Shown here piece after piece: positions 53,267 through 62,240 of a stretch of 64,000 bases of DNA. The stretch is taken from NCBI RefSeq assembly GCF_018256155.1, contig NZ_JAERLY010000001.1, positions 248,001 to 312,000 on the forward strand, written 5' to 3'. Positions within the stretch are counted from its first letter, which is position 1. Each line of letters starts with the position of its first letter. The notes beneath the pieces were generated by a model. That model did not search any database, had not been told where the DNA came from, and saw only the letters and a list, made by a program, of their open reading frames with translations. The position numbers were made by a program, and so were the translations under genes. This DNA is from Gluconobacter sp. Dm-62 (GTDB taxonomy: Bacteria > Pseudomonadota > Alphaproteobacteria > Acetobacterales > Acetobacteraceae).

Positions 53267-53769
53267 TTCACTCTCCGGAGCACAGGGCGTTCTTCATGCT
53301 CGACAAGACTGTGCAGGGCAGCACGTGCACGGGAAAGGCGTGACATCACGGTCCCGATCGGCAGATCCAGAATTTCTGCAACTACGCCATATTGAAGCCC
53401 TTCAACACTCACCAGCATCATGATCTGTCGATGATCATCAGACAGATGTCCAAACGCCTGAACCACTTCCTGCCACTCCAGATAAGGGAGCTGGTCGGCC
53501 TCCTGCAACTGTTCAGGCTGCATGGATTCCGTCCATGACACGAAGCGCCGGAAACGCCGCCAGTGATTGACGTTGAGACGATGCGCGATCGTGAACAGCC
53601 ACGCGCGCAGGTCAGGTTGGCCACGAACCTGATGCAGGCGCGTGAGGGCTCGCTCCAGACAATCCTGTACGAGATCATCCGCCTGCGACGGGTCGCGGGT
53701 CAGGACACGAGCATATCGTCTCAACGCCGGAATGGCGGCTTGCAACCTGAGATGCGCATCATCACTCAA
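53263..53769 (-). CDS. ECF-type RNA polymerase sigma factor
   Basis: 168 residues with region 2 (YARVLTRDPSQADDLVQDCLERALT, LRAWLFTIAHRLNVNHWRR) and region 4 (HRQIMMLVSVEGLQYGVVAEILDLPIGTVMSRLSRARAAL). No in-frame ATG precedes region 2; the start is TTG at 53769, with AAAGG about ten bases upstream. It overlaps the anti-sigma gene, forming a standard pair. An ECF-type promoter motif lies upstream, so it probably controls itself. Confidence 0.9.
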   Translation of the reverse strand: MSDDAHLRLQAAIPALRRYARVLTRDPSQADDLVQDCLERALTRLHQVRGQPDLRAWLFTIAHRLNVNHWRRFRRFVSWTESMQPEQLQEADQLPYLEWQEVVQAFGHLSDDHRQIMMLVSVEGLQYGVVAEILDLPIGTVMSRLSRARAALHSLVEHEERPVLRRVK

Positions 53770-53805
53770 CTCCGTCTTTGCCTTTCACAGGGTCACTCTC
53801 CCAGA

Positions 53806-53834
53806 CAAAGACGTTCTGGGAGGCAATTTATTCC
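53806..53834 (-). promoter_or_regulatory. ECF-type promoter for the sigma/anti-sigma operon
   Basis: On the minus strand GGAATA (53834-53829) is followed after 15 bases by CGTCTT (53813-53808). The wider strings GGAATAAAT and CGTCTTTG are shared with the facing copy. It lies just upstream of the sigma gene. Confidence 0.6.
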
Positions 53835-53883
53835 GCATCAAACAGCCGAATACGAAAATATTTTTCAGTAACGCGTTTTCCTG

Positions 53884-53911
53884 GGAATAAATCCAGCCTG
53901 CCTGACGTCTT
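53884..53911 (+). promoter_or_regulatory. ECF-type promoter for the catalase-like gene
   Basis: GGAATA (53884-53889) is followed after 16 bases by CGTCTT (53906-53911). The same GGAATAAAT and CGTCTTTG occur in the divergent copy, which suggests both are read by the ECF sigma factor encoded beside them. Confidence 0.62.
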
Positions 53912-53942
53912 TGCGGCAGATAACCGCATTGGATCGAAACCC

Positions 53943-55028
53943 ATGGCTCAAAAACCTGCACGCCCACCCATGCTGGCCCTACGCTGGCTTGGCGTTGGTG
54001 CCGTACCTGCGGCACTTGCGTTGGCCTTCCTCTGGACTAGCGCCTGTTTTTCTCCCGCCCGTGTAACGCAGAACCGCCTGATGAGCGAACTGCATAACGC
54101 CGGAAGCTACGGACATGGTTTCCGAAGAGCTCACGCCAAGGGAGTCTGTGTCAGCGGATGGTTTGATGCGAGCGGTGAAGCTTCGCATCTGTCACGCGCG
54201 GCCGTGTTCCATGAGCAGCATGTACCGGTTATTGGGCGGTTCGCTCTTGCTGTAGGGCAGCCTTATGCGCCGGATAGCACAGCCACCGTGAGGAGTATGG
54301 CGCTGCGCTTCACGCCACCCGACGCACCTGAATGGCGGACGGGTATGAATGACCCACCGGTTCTGCCGCTGCGCGATGCGCATGATGTGTCAGATTTTTT
54401 TGCATCGCAGCAGATCGATCCGGCAACCGGAAAGCCTGATCCGGCCCGAATGAAAGCGTTTGGCGCGACCCATCCCTGGCTTAAATCCGCAGCCGCAGAA
54501 AATGCTCATCGCCTTATTTCATCGGGGTTCGCAGACGATACGTTTCACAGCCTCAATAGCTTTGTCCTGAGCGCCGCAGACGGTACGACAACACCGGTTC
54601 GTTGGGCGATGATCCCAACGCAACCGGTTGCGCCAAGTGATGTGCAAGGCGGCGATCATGAATATCTGTTCCGCAAACTTATTGATGACATTCACGGCCA
54701 CCCCCTGCACTGGCATTTGGTAATAACTGTGGCGGGTGCGCATGACGCCATCAATGATCCCAGCCAGATCTGGGCACAGAATGACCAGACGATCGATGCC
54801 GGAACCTTGACCCTGAATTCCATTGAAAGCGAGGATGACGGGCCCTGCACGGGCATCACCTTTGATCCGCTCGTTTTGCCGCCGGGCATTCAACCGTCGG
54901 ATGATCCGATCCTTCAGGTGCGCTCAGCCGCTTACATGCGGTCATTTTCACTCCGCTCTGGCGAAAAACATAGCCCAAGCGCTGTAACGACCAACCTGAT
55001 TCAGGCCTCTGAAAGCAAAAAATCATGA
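53943..55028 (+). CDS. Catalase-like (SrpA-type) exported haem peroxidase
   Basis: About 361 residues from ATG 53943. A membrane anchor or signal spans residues 14-34. The catalase distal His64 lies in RRAHAKGVCVSGWF, and the C-terminal VRSAAYMRSFSLRSGE fits the proximal Tyr segment of small catalase-related peroxidases. The protein is much shorter than a monofunctional catalase, as expected for SrpA-type proteins, which have peroxidase activity. The stop overlaps the cytochrome b561 start by four bases, suggesting electrons may be passed between them. Upstream ECF promoter and divergent sigma gene point to stress induction. Confidence 0.88.
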   Translation: MAQKPARPPMLALRWLGVGAVPAALALAFLWTSACFSPARVTQNRLMSELHNAGSYGHGFRRAHAKGVCVSGWFDASGEASHLSRAAVFHEQHVPVIGRFALAVGQPYAPDSTATVRSMALRFTPPDAPEWRTGMNDPPVLPLRDAHDVSDFFASQQIDPATGKPDPARMKAFGATHPWLKSAAAENAHRLISSGFADDTFHSLNSFVLSAADGTTTPVRWAMIPTQPVAPSDVQGGDHEYLFRKLIDDIHGHPLHWHLVITVAGAHDAINDPSQIWAQNDQTIDAGTLTLNSIESEDDGPCTGITFDPLVLPPGIQPSDDPILQVRSAAYMRSFSLRSGEKHSPSAVTTNLIQASESKKS

Positions 55029-55552
55029 CCCGGATGGCATCCTTCCCGCTTCTGTCACGCGTCTTGCACTGGCTCATGGCCATCATGATTTTGGCTATGC
55101 TGTTTATCGGCCTGTTCATGGCGTCTTCGGTCGGGCCGAATTATCACCGACTGGTAACACTGCATCGCCCTCTGGGCATCGCGATCCTTGTGTTGGCAAT
55201 CCTGCGCCTGGGAAATCGCCTTCGATCATCCGTTCCGCCCCTCCCAGATGATTTGCCGCGCCTTTTAAGACGTGCTGCTACAGCTTCGCATATTTTGCTG
55301 TACGGACTAATGATTGCTCTGCCTCTTGTAGGCTGGGGAATGCTCTCCGCAGGTGGATTTCCCATTCCGCTATGGGGACAGTCCGTTCTTCTGCCTGCAA
55401 TTCTGCCGCACAATCCGGTGCTTTGGTCCTGGCTTCGCTCTACCCACACGATCCTGGCATTTTCGCTCTTCGGGCTGGTTCTGGCTCATATCGCGGCCGC
55501 CCTGTTTCATGGGTTTATCCGCCGTGATGGCGTGCTGAAGAGCATGACCTAG
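55025..55552 (+). CDS. Cytochrome b561-family membrane protein
   Basis: 175 residues with four membrane helices and candidate haem ligands His15 (RVLHW), His47, His141 and His155, typical of bacterial cytochrome b561 domains. It overlaps the catalase-like gene by four bases and probably donates or accepts electrons for it in the inner membrane. This gene order (sigma, anti-sigma, catalase-like, b561) is one I have seen in several proteobacteria. Confidence 0.9.
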   Translation: MTRMASFPLLSRVLHWLMAIMILAMLFIGLFMASSVGPNYHRLVTLHRPLGIAILVLAILRLGNRLRSSVPPLPDDLPRLLRRAATASHILLYGLMIALPLVGWGMLSAGGFPIPLWGQSVLLPAILPHNPVLWSWLRSTHTILAFSLFGLVLAHIAAALFHGFIRRDGVLKSMT

Positions 55553-55758
55553 AGTGGCGGGTATTTTCTATGAATACCGGATAGCCTCTATTGGATAGGA
55601 AGAGGCTTCCAAACACAAATCTCAGTCAGTCCTTGATGCAGGACACATAACGCGAAAATGACGCCCCATGAGCAGGATAGACGAGGTGAAAACAGCTTAA
55701 AGTAATGAGCTCTCCGCAAACATTGGGGCCTGACGAGAGACATTGGAGAAGCGATCAC

Positions 55759-56688
55759 ATGGACTATTTCACTGCGCTACGTGTTTTTGTGCGTGCCAGC
55801 CAGATCAAAAGCTTTTCTGCCGTCGCGGCTGAGCTCGGGATGGAAGTTTCAACGGTGTCCCGCCATATCAGCCGTCTGGAAACCGATTTGGAAGCCGCGC
55901 TGTTCAATCGAACAACACGAGGTCTCCATCTGACAGAGGCGGGCACCTTACTGCAGGAGCGGGCCAGTCAGATCATGACGGATCTGGATCATGCCCGTGA
56001 AGAGATAATGTTGCATAACGCCTCGCCACGAGGGCTGCTGCGGATCAACCTTCCTACAGCTTTTGGACGCCGTCATATTATACCATATATGGCGGAGTTT
56101 CTGGCTGCCTTTCCCGACATCCGTATTGATGTAACACTGACAGATACGACAGTCGATCTCATCGAAAGTGGTGCGGATGTTGCAATCCGCATCGGTGCTC
56201 TCCCTGATTCCAGTCTCGTGGCGAAGCGACTGTCCGGGCAATCGCGCATGATCGTAGGTACGCCCGATTACATCAGAAAAGCAGGTTTACCTGAAGTTCC
56301 AGAGGATTTATTTTCACATAGCTGCCTCTTATTTACTCTTCAATCGGGAAATACGTGGCACTATAGAAATAGCGACAAACCGGACTCCCCATTTGAAAAA
56401 CTGACTGTAGCAGGTCTGATGAAAGCCAATGATTCCGAAGCAATTCTTGAAGCTACGCTCAAGGGTATCGGTCTTGCACTCCTTCCCAACTGGCTGATTG
56501 GAAAAGATATACAGGCAGGAAGACTTGTGCGGCTACTGGCCGATTTTGAGTGGGTTCTGGCGCCCGGTGCAGAACGGGCTATATGGGCAGTTTACCCACC
56601 CAAAAAAGTCGTGGCCCCGAAAGTTAAAAGTTTCATCCATTTTGTAAGTCGGAAATTCAAAGATCCCATGTACTGGGAACAGAATTAG
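55759..56688 (+). CDS. LysR-family transcriptional regulator
   Basis: 309 residues from ATG 55759; the upstream frame is not of LysR type. Helix-turn-helix: SFSAVAAELGMEVSTVSRHISRLE; the effector domain follows (ADVAIRIGALPDSSLVAKRL). This is the DmlR/PtxR-like group. The flanking genes are cytochrome b561 and IS debris, so no target is obvious. Confidence 0.9.
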   Translation: MDYFTALRVFVRASQIKSFSAVAAELGMEVSTVSRHISRLETDLEAALFNRTTRGLHLTEAGTLLQERASQIMTDLDHAREEIMLHNASPRGLLRINLPTAFGRRHIIPYMAEFLAAFPDIRIDVTLTDTTVDLIESGADVAIRIGALPDSSLVAKRLSGQSRMIVGTPDYIRKAGLPEVPEDLFSHSCLLFTLQSGNTWHYRNSDKPDSPFEKLTVAGLMKANDSEAILEATLKGIGLALLPNWLIGKDIQAGRLVRLLADFEWVLAPGAERAIWAVYPPKKVVAPKVKSFIHFVSRKFKDPMYWEQN

Positions 56689-56805
56689 CCAGGATGAAGA
56701 GTCGAAGATCGTTTCCGTCCCGTTTGTGTTGGTCCCAACCAAAGGCTTAGGATTCATTAAGCGTCTTTATGGAAATCTGATGCAGGATCCGTGAGGAGAC
56801 TGAAG

Positions 56806-57060
56806 ATGAGCGATCCTTTATTTGGCTGACGGACGAACAAATGGAGTGTCCGCCGCCCTTTTTCCAAAGAGCCATGGGGGAGCCTAAGTTAATGATTTCC
56901 GACTTTTGAGCGACATCATTTTGTCAAACGGAATGGCCTCGAGATCGTGTTTGGACGCCTTAAGGACTGGCGATGTATCGCAACGCGCTACGACGAATGC
57001 CCGACCGTCTTCTTCTCCCCCTTCTCTCCCTCGCTGCAGTCGCTATCTTCTGACCAGAAG
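56806..57060 (+). pseudogene. IS5-family transposase fragment with internal deletion
   Basis: The first part reads FIWLTDEQMECPPPFFQRAMGEP after a frameshift just behind MSDPLF, matching IS5-family N-termini. The end reads NGLEIVFGRLKDWRCIATRYDECPTVFFS, matching the conserved C-terminus, then shifts frame to LSLAAVAIF. The middle of the enzyme, including the first catalytic Asp, is missing. The fragment is too short to be active. Confidence 0.8.
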
Positions 57061-57257
57061 TCCTGAGCCGAGAGGCATATCCCAATTGCCCTGAAGACGT
57101 GTTGTTGTTGCCTGCTGTCGGGTGCTCCGGAAAAATTGTGCATAGCAATCTTAGCAAAAGTCCTTTGCCGACGGTCCCGTAGCTCGAGCAATGCCAGACC
57201 GGATACAAGAGGCATTGCGTGACCTTAATTGGGCTTCACGAAATAACGGAGATCACA

Positions 57258-58196
57258 ATGGACAGTCTGACGATTGATCGCAAAAGCGATGTAAATGACG
57301 CCGTTTCTTCGGGGCATTTCTACGAGTACAGCAAGGCTGCAAATCCAATCCGTCCGAGTTTGACTCCCCGGATTCCATATCATTTCTTCTCGCCGTCGCT
57401 GTATGCGGACGGTGAGAGTCGGATCGTTCCGCTTGATCTAAGTGTGGAACTGAAATGCCCGAGCCCTGCGACGGGACCTGATCTTTGCGCCAATTTCGTA
57501 CGCATCAATGCAGGAGATCTGATCGAGATGGCCCCGAATGCGACGTCGATCGTATTCTACGTCATTCGCGGCAATGGTCAGGCACGCAACGGTTCGGCTT
57601 CTTTCGAATGGTCGCATGGAGATTTCTTTGCTGTGCCTGCTCTCGACGGCATTGCCATTGAGGCATCGGCTGACGCTGCCCTTTACGCCGTTCATGATGC
57701 GCCGCTGCTGACCTATCTGGGTGTCAGCGTCGATACTGCCCGTTTTCGTCCCGTCCTGTTCCGGGCTGCGGATGCGAACCGGGAACTTGAGCGTGTGAAG
57801 CATTCTCCCGCTGCTGCTGAACGCAGCCGTATCAGTGTTCTACTGGGTGCAGACGAGTTTCCACTAACCCGGACTGTAACCCATACGCTCTGGGCAATGT
57901 ATGGAATGATCGGAGCAGGGACTGAACAGAAGCCACATCGTCATCAGTCGATTGCCCTCGATTATATCGCCGATTGCGAGCCCGGCTGCTATTCACTGGT
58001 GGGCACCGAGCTTGATGAAGAAGGGCGGATCGTCAATCCTGTCCGCGTCGACTGGGAGGCGGGATGCGCTTTTGTGACGCCGCCGGGTTACTGGCACGCC
58101 CATTTCAATGAGTCGGCTTCCGAAGCGCGCCTGATCCCCATTCAGGACGCAGGTTTACAGACTTATCTGCGAACACTCGACATCCGGTTCGTCTGA
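57258..58196 (+). CDS. Bicupin protein, gentisate-dioxygenase-like
   Basis: 312 residues from ATG 57258 (GGAG seven bases upstream). Two cupin barrels are suggested: an N-terminal one with HGDFFAVPAL and few metal ligands, and a C-terminal one with PHRHQSIALDY and WHAHFNE supplying His ligands. Members include gentisate 1,2-dioxygenase and related regulators or lyases. No aromatic pathway genes lie beside it. A strong hairpin ends the unit. The fold is supported; the reaction is not. Confidence 0.7.
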   Translation: MDSLTIDRKSDVNDAVSSGHFYEYSKAANPIRPSLTPRIPYHFFSPSLYADGESRIVPLDLSVELKCPSPATGPDLCANFVRINAGDLIEMAPNATSIVFYVIRGNGQARNGSASFEWSHGDFFAVPALDGIAIEASADAALYAVHDAPLLTYLGVSVDTARFRPVLFRAADANRELERVKHSPAAAERSRISVLLGADEFPLTRTVTHTLWAMYGMIGAGTEQKPHRHQSIALDYIADCEPGCYSLVGTELDEEGRIVNPVRVDWEAGCAFVTPPGYWHAHFNESASEARLIPIQDAGLQTYLRTLDIRFV

Positions 58197-58201
58197 CGAG
58201 T

Positions 58202-58240
58202 GGGGTCTGCAGGGAGATGATATTACACCCTGCAGACCCC
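58202..58240 (+). terminator. Strong hairpin after bicupin gene
   Basis: GGGGTCTGCAGGG (58202-58214) pairs perfectly with CCCTGCAGACCCC (58228-58240) around a 13-base loop, 5 bases after the stop. No T-run follows. Confidence 0.6.
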
Positions 58241-58459
58241 CGACGATCCCGGAAGGGCGATAGCGTAACCGGAGGCAGACCTGTCGAACCTGACACGTTG
58301 CAGATGCTTCCTGTCACTGCCCGGATCCGCCATGCCGCTAATGCAGTCTCAGTTCTTCCAGAGATGTCTTTTTGTTGTTTTGCATTCTGCCTTCGGATGC
58401 CCGTTCCTGCGTGACAGAAGCGAAACAGGAAGCAGAGGGCTCTGCTGCATCAAATCCAT

Positions 58460-58933
58460 ATGAGTGAATCGGGATTTACTTTGATGATCTTCAACTTTGA
58501 ACGCGACTTTTCCGCGTCGCTTCGTTGTATTCCGATGATTGCCCGGCAGAAGCTCGATCTTGTCGGTGTGAAACTCAGTCTGCGGCAATGGAGCCGTTTT
58601 ACACGAGACGAGCGGGGCCAACTTGCGGAACTCCCCTGTGAAACATCCGATGAACAGGATGTGTATCGCAGCTTTGTTGTGCAACTGATTGAGGCACGAA
58701 GTAATGAACCGCCAATATGGCTTACGACACACGGTTTTGAAGACTGGCAGGAAGCGACCCGGATACCTGAAATGGTGAAGGGGCAGGCCTTGGCAGACGG
58801 TGTGGCTGCACCAACAGCGGCGCAATGGAAGGCCCTGACACCTCTGCAGCGCTTTGCTCTGGTCAAGCTTGCGCGATCAAAGCATGAAAATGAAAATTTT
58901 GTGCCAGCGATGCAGGAATTCGGGATCCTGTAG
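58460..58933 (+). CDS. Nitrate-reductase-associated protein family member
   Basis: 157 residues beginning with a FNFERDFSASLRCIPMIARQKLD core, which matches the family described as nitrate reductase associated proteins. The remaining sequence, including EEPLIW-like and LQRFALVKLARS segments, fits. No nitrate reductase is in the window; the gene instead precedes a YdeP-type molybdoenzyme by 53 bases. ATG 58460 was kept; ATG 58484 is an alternative closer to the conserved start. Its role is probably assembly of, or partnership with, a molybdoenzyme. Confidence 0.78.
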   Translation: MSESGFTLMIFNFERDFSASLRCIPMIARQKLDLVGVKLSLRQWSRFTRDERGQLAELPCETSDEQDVYRSFVVQLIEARSNEPPIWLTTHGFEDWQEATRIPEMVKGQALADGVAAPTAAQWKALTPLQRFALVKLARSKHENENFVPAMQEFGIL

Positions 58934-58986
58934 TCAATACGGTTCCTTATCTTTCAAACCCGACTGCGGCCGAAAGAAGCGCGATC

Positions 58987-61290
58987 ATGAGCAAAGAAAA
59001 AAAAGCTGCATTCAAGCCGTACCATCACCCTGCGGGTGGGTGGGGGGCGGCCGGTGCCACTGCAAAGGTGCTCATGGAGCAAAGCGTGCTCGTCAAGGGC
59101 TCACGGGGTCTCCTGTCCATGAACCAGCCCGGTGGGTTCAAGTGTCCAAGCTGCGCCTTTCCAGATGCAGATCATCACAAGAAGCTTGAGTTCTGTGAGA
59201 ATGGCGCAAAGGCACTGGCACATGAAGCCACCAAGGCACGGGTGACCCGCACCTTTTTTGAAAAATACACCGTTACGGAGTTGATGGAACAAAGCGACTA
59301 CTGGCTGGAAATGCAGGGTCGTTTGACCGAGCCCATGCAATATGATCCGAAGACCGACAAATACATACCGGTTTCGTGGGACGATGCGTTTGCGCTGATC
59401 GGAAAGCATCTTCAGGCGCTCGATAGTCCAAATCAGGCAGAGTTCTATACCTCAGGGCGCACTGCTAACGAGACGGCCTTTCTCTATTCGATTTTTATTC
59501 GGGAATACGGCACCAATAATTTTCCCGACTGTTCAAACATGTGTCATGAGCCGAGTAGCCGTGGCCTGATGCCGGCCATTGGTATCGGCAAGGGCACGAT
59601 CGTTCTGGCCGATTTCGAACATGCCGAGGCGATTTTCGTCATCGGGCAGAATACGGGGACCAATTCGCCGCGCATGATGACGCACCTCGTTGATGCGCGA
59701 AAGCGAGGCGTGCCGATCGTACTCATCAATCCGATGCCTGAACGCGCGCTGATCCGCTTCACTGAACCAAAGGACATGGTCCAGATGGCGACCTTAGGGT
59801 CAACGCCTATTTCGAGCGAATTCGTGCATGTGCGGATCGGTGGCGACCTTGCCGTCTTCAAAGGTATGATGAAGGTGCTGTTTGAAGCCGAAGATGCGGG
59901 GGAAGCCGCTCTCGACATGGACTTCATCAATCAGCATACGGCTGGCTTCGACGCCTTACGGGCCGATGTGACGGGCTGCTCGTGGTCGGATATCACCCGG
60001 ATTTCGGGCATTTCGGAGGAGCAGATCCGGCGGATCGCAGGGATCTATCAGAAATCCAGGGCAACGGTCATCTGCTATGGCATGGGCATTACGCAGCATC
60101 AGGAAGGCGCACGTCTGGTACAGCAGATTGCCAGCCTACTCATGCTGCGTGGCAACTTCGGCAAACCCGGTGCGGGCATCGCGCCAATCCGCGGTCACTC
60201 CAATGTGCAGGGTGATCGTACCGTCGGGATCGACGAAAAACCGACGCAGGACTATCTCGACCGTGTGCGCGAGGTGTTCGGGTTTGAACCGCCGCGTGAG
60301 CACGGCCACCATGTGATTGAGGCCCTTGAGGCCATGGAAGCTGGTACGGCAAAAGTCTTTATCGGCCTGGGGGGCAATTTCGCCCGTGCTGTCCCGGATA
60401 CCGAGCGTTCCTATGCGGCAATGGCAAAGCTCAATCTGACCGTCGGGATCGCCACAAAACTCAATCGTGGCCATCTGATTCATGGCAGGGATGCTCTTAT
60501 CCTGCCGGTCGTGGCACGTTCGGAGATCATCCGCACAACGGCTGGTGAGCAGTTTGTGACAATCGAGGACGCCATGTCGAATGTGACGGCATCGCGGGGC
60601 GTGTTCGAACCTGTGACGCCGGATGTTCTGCCAGAAACGGAAATTGTCTGCCGCATGGCAATGGCGACCCTGCCAAACTCGAAAATTCCCTGGGATCGTT
60701 ATATGGCGGATTACGTTCTGATCCGTGATAAAATCGCCCAGATCTATCCAGCGATCTATTCGGACTTTTCCGAGCGGATCAAGGATCCCAAAGGTTTTCA
60801 CCTGGATATTCCGCCGCGTCACCGGATCTGGAAGACGCCCAATGGCAAGGCCAATTTCCTCGTGCTGCCGGGTCTGGAAGCCAATGTGCCGGTCGAGGAC
60901 AAGGCCATGTTGCGTCTGGCGACCATTCGCTCGCACGACCAGTACAATACGACGATCTACAGTAATAATGACCGCTATCGCGGCGTTTATAACAACCGGC
61001 TTGTAATTTTCATGAACAGGGACGACATGAAGGACCGGGAACTTGAAAACGGGACAGTCATCGGACTTGAGACATATAGTGACGATGGTTACCGCCGCTA
61101 TGTCGATGGCCTTACGGTGATCGACTATCCAATGCCGCGGGGGGCGATTGCCGGGTATTACCCGGAACTCAATCCGCTACTGCCACTTGGCTATTTTGAC
61201 AGGATCAGCGGAACACCGGCTGCAAAGTCCATCCCGGTCAGGGTCGTACCCAGCGTCGCATCTGGAGTACCCATGCAGTTTGCGGAGTAA
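58987..61290 (+). CDS. YdeP-type molybdopterin oxidoreductase (formate-dehydrogenase-alpha-like)
   Basis: 767 residues, the length of YdeP/FdhF-like proteins. Cysteines at 53, 56 and 70 (KCPSCAFPD, FCENG) suggest an N-terminal Fe-S site, and Cys186 in NMCHEPSS is the likely molybdenum ligand or nearby residue. Molybdopterin-binding motifs GQNTGTNSPRMM, INPMPERALIRF and GLGGNFARAVPD, and the C-terminal barrel with NDRYRGVYNNRLVIFM are present. YdeP-type proteins have no certain substrate; acid resistance or formate-related roles have been proposed. FdhD, which sulphurates the cofactor of such enzymes, follows, which supports activity. Confidence 0.88.
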   Translation: MSKEKKAAFKPYHHPAGGWGAAGATAKVLMEQSVLVKGSRGLLSMNQPGGFKCPSCAFPDADHHKKLEFCENGAKALAHEATKARVTRTFFEKYTVTELMEQSDYWLEMQGRLTEPMQYDPKTDKYIPVSWDDAFALIGKHLQALDSPNQAEFYTSGRTANETAFLYSIFIREYGTNNFPDCSNMCHEPSSRGLMPAIGIGKGTIVLADFEHAEAIFVIGQNTGTNSPRMMTHLVDARKRGVPIVLINPMPERALIRFTEPKDMVQMATLGSTPISSEFVHVRIGGDLAVFKGMMKVLFEAEDAGEAALDMDFINQHTAGFDALRADVTGCSWSDITRISGISEEQIRRIAGIYQKSRATVICYGMGITQHQEGARLVQQIASLLMLRGNFGKPGAGIAPIRGHSNVQGDRTVGIDEKPTQDYLDRVREVFGFEPPREHGHHVIEALEAMEAGTAKVFIGLGGNFARAVPDTERSYAAMAKLNLTVGIATKLNRGHLIHGRDALILPVVARSEIIRTTAGEQFVTIEDAMSNVTASRGVFEPVTPDVLPETEIVCRMAMATLPNSKIPWDRYMADYVLIRDKIAQIYPAIYSDFSERIKDPKGFHLDIPPRHRIWKTPNGKANFLVLPGLEANVPVEDKAMLRLATIRSHDQYNTTIYSNNDRYRGVYNNRLVIFMNRDDMKDRELENGTVIGLETYSDDGYRRYVDGLTVIDYPMPRGAIAGYYPELNPLLPLGYFDRISGTPAAKSIPVRVVPSVASGVPMQFAE

Positions 61291-61392
61291 GAAACTGCTA
61301 GAGAATAGAGTGCAATAGTATGTTGTCGTGTCGAATGACGTGCAACGCCCCCTCCGTTTGATGGTAAGCTCGGCCGGGACCGGAGAGGGGAT

Positions 61393-62202
61393 ATGGTTAA
61401 AGAGGCACTGTTTCATACGGCAAAAGTGACGCCTCTCGGTATGCCGGAAGCGCCAATTCTGTTGAATGTCGCGGACGAAGTTCCCATAAGGCTGACCTTC
61501 AACGGGATTTTTCCGTATGGGGTCATGATGATGACGCCTGAACATCTGGAAGATTTTGCATATGGCTTCTGCCTGACAGACGAAATCATCCAGTCTGCAG
61601 AACAGATACGCTCTGTCAGGGTCACGCATACTGACGACGGTCCTACAATGGACATAACGATTTCTGGAAACTGTCTGACCGCCCTGCTGAGGCGTCGTCC
61701 CAGGGCTCAGACAGGCCATACGAGTTGCGGGATTTGTGGGAGCGAAAGTGTGCCAATGGTGGAAACATCGGCCGTCTGCGCTCTTCCGCTAACAGATACG
61801 ATTACGGCTGATGCAATTCGTAGGGCCCTGAACGATCTCGATATATGGCAAGAACTCAATGCCGTGACCCGGATGGTCCACGCTGCCGCATGGGCTGACA
61901 TTGATGGGCATATCCAGATGATCCGGGAGGATGTTGGTCGACACAATGCCCTGGATAAATTAATCGGGGCCCGTCTGCGCGATGGCTTAATCGCACAGAA
62001 CGGATTTTGCCTTCTGACCAGTCGTTATTCATTTGAGATGGCATTGAAAAGCCTGCGTGCAGGCATTGCCATTGTCGTTGCTGTTTCGGCGCCCACACAT
62101 CAGGCGTACAGTTTAGCGCAAATGATGAACCAGACATTGATTGCCATTGCGCGTCGAGACCGACAGATCGTGTTCTGCGGCGGCGAACGCATCGCTCAAT
62201 GA
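61393..62202 (+). CDS. fdhD: FdhD, molybdenum cofactor sulphurtransferase for formate-dehydrogenase-type enzymes
   Basis: 269 residues. The hallmark CxxC is at Cys112 and Cys115 (SCGICGSES), and REDVGRHNALDKLIG and SRYSFEMALKSLRAGI match the family. It passes sulphur from a cysteine desulphurase to the molybdenum cofactor. The start ATG has GAGAGGGG upstream. It lies 102 bases after the YdeP-type gene, most likely serving it. Confidence 0.92.
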   Translation: MVKEALFHTAKVTPLGMPEAPILLNVADEVPIRLTFNGIFPYGVMMMTPEHLEDFAYGFCLTDEIIQSAEQIRSVRVTHTDDGPTMDITISGNCLTALLRRRPRAQTGHTSCGICGSESVPMVETSAVCALPLTDTITADAIRRALNDLDIWQELNAVTRMVHAAAWADIDGHIQMIREDVGRHNALDKLIGARLRDGLIAQNGFCLLTSRYSFEMALKSLRAGIAIVVAVSAPTHQAYSLAQMMNQTLIAIARRDRQIVFCGGERIAQ

Positions 62203-62240
62203 ATATAGAAAGATACACAATATCGTCTGTATTTCGAAGG

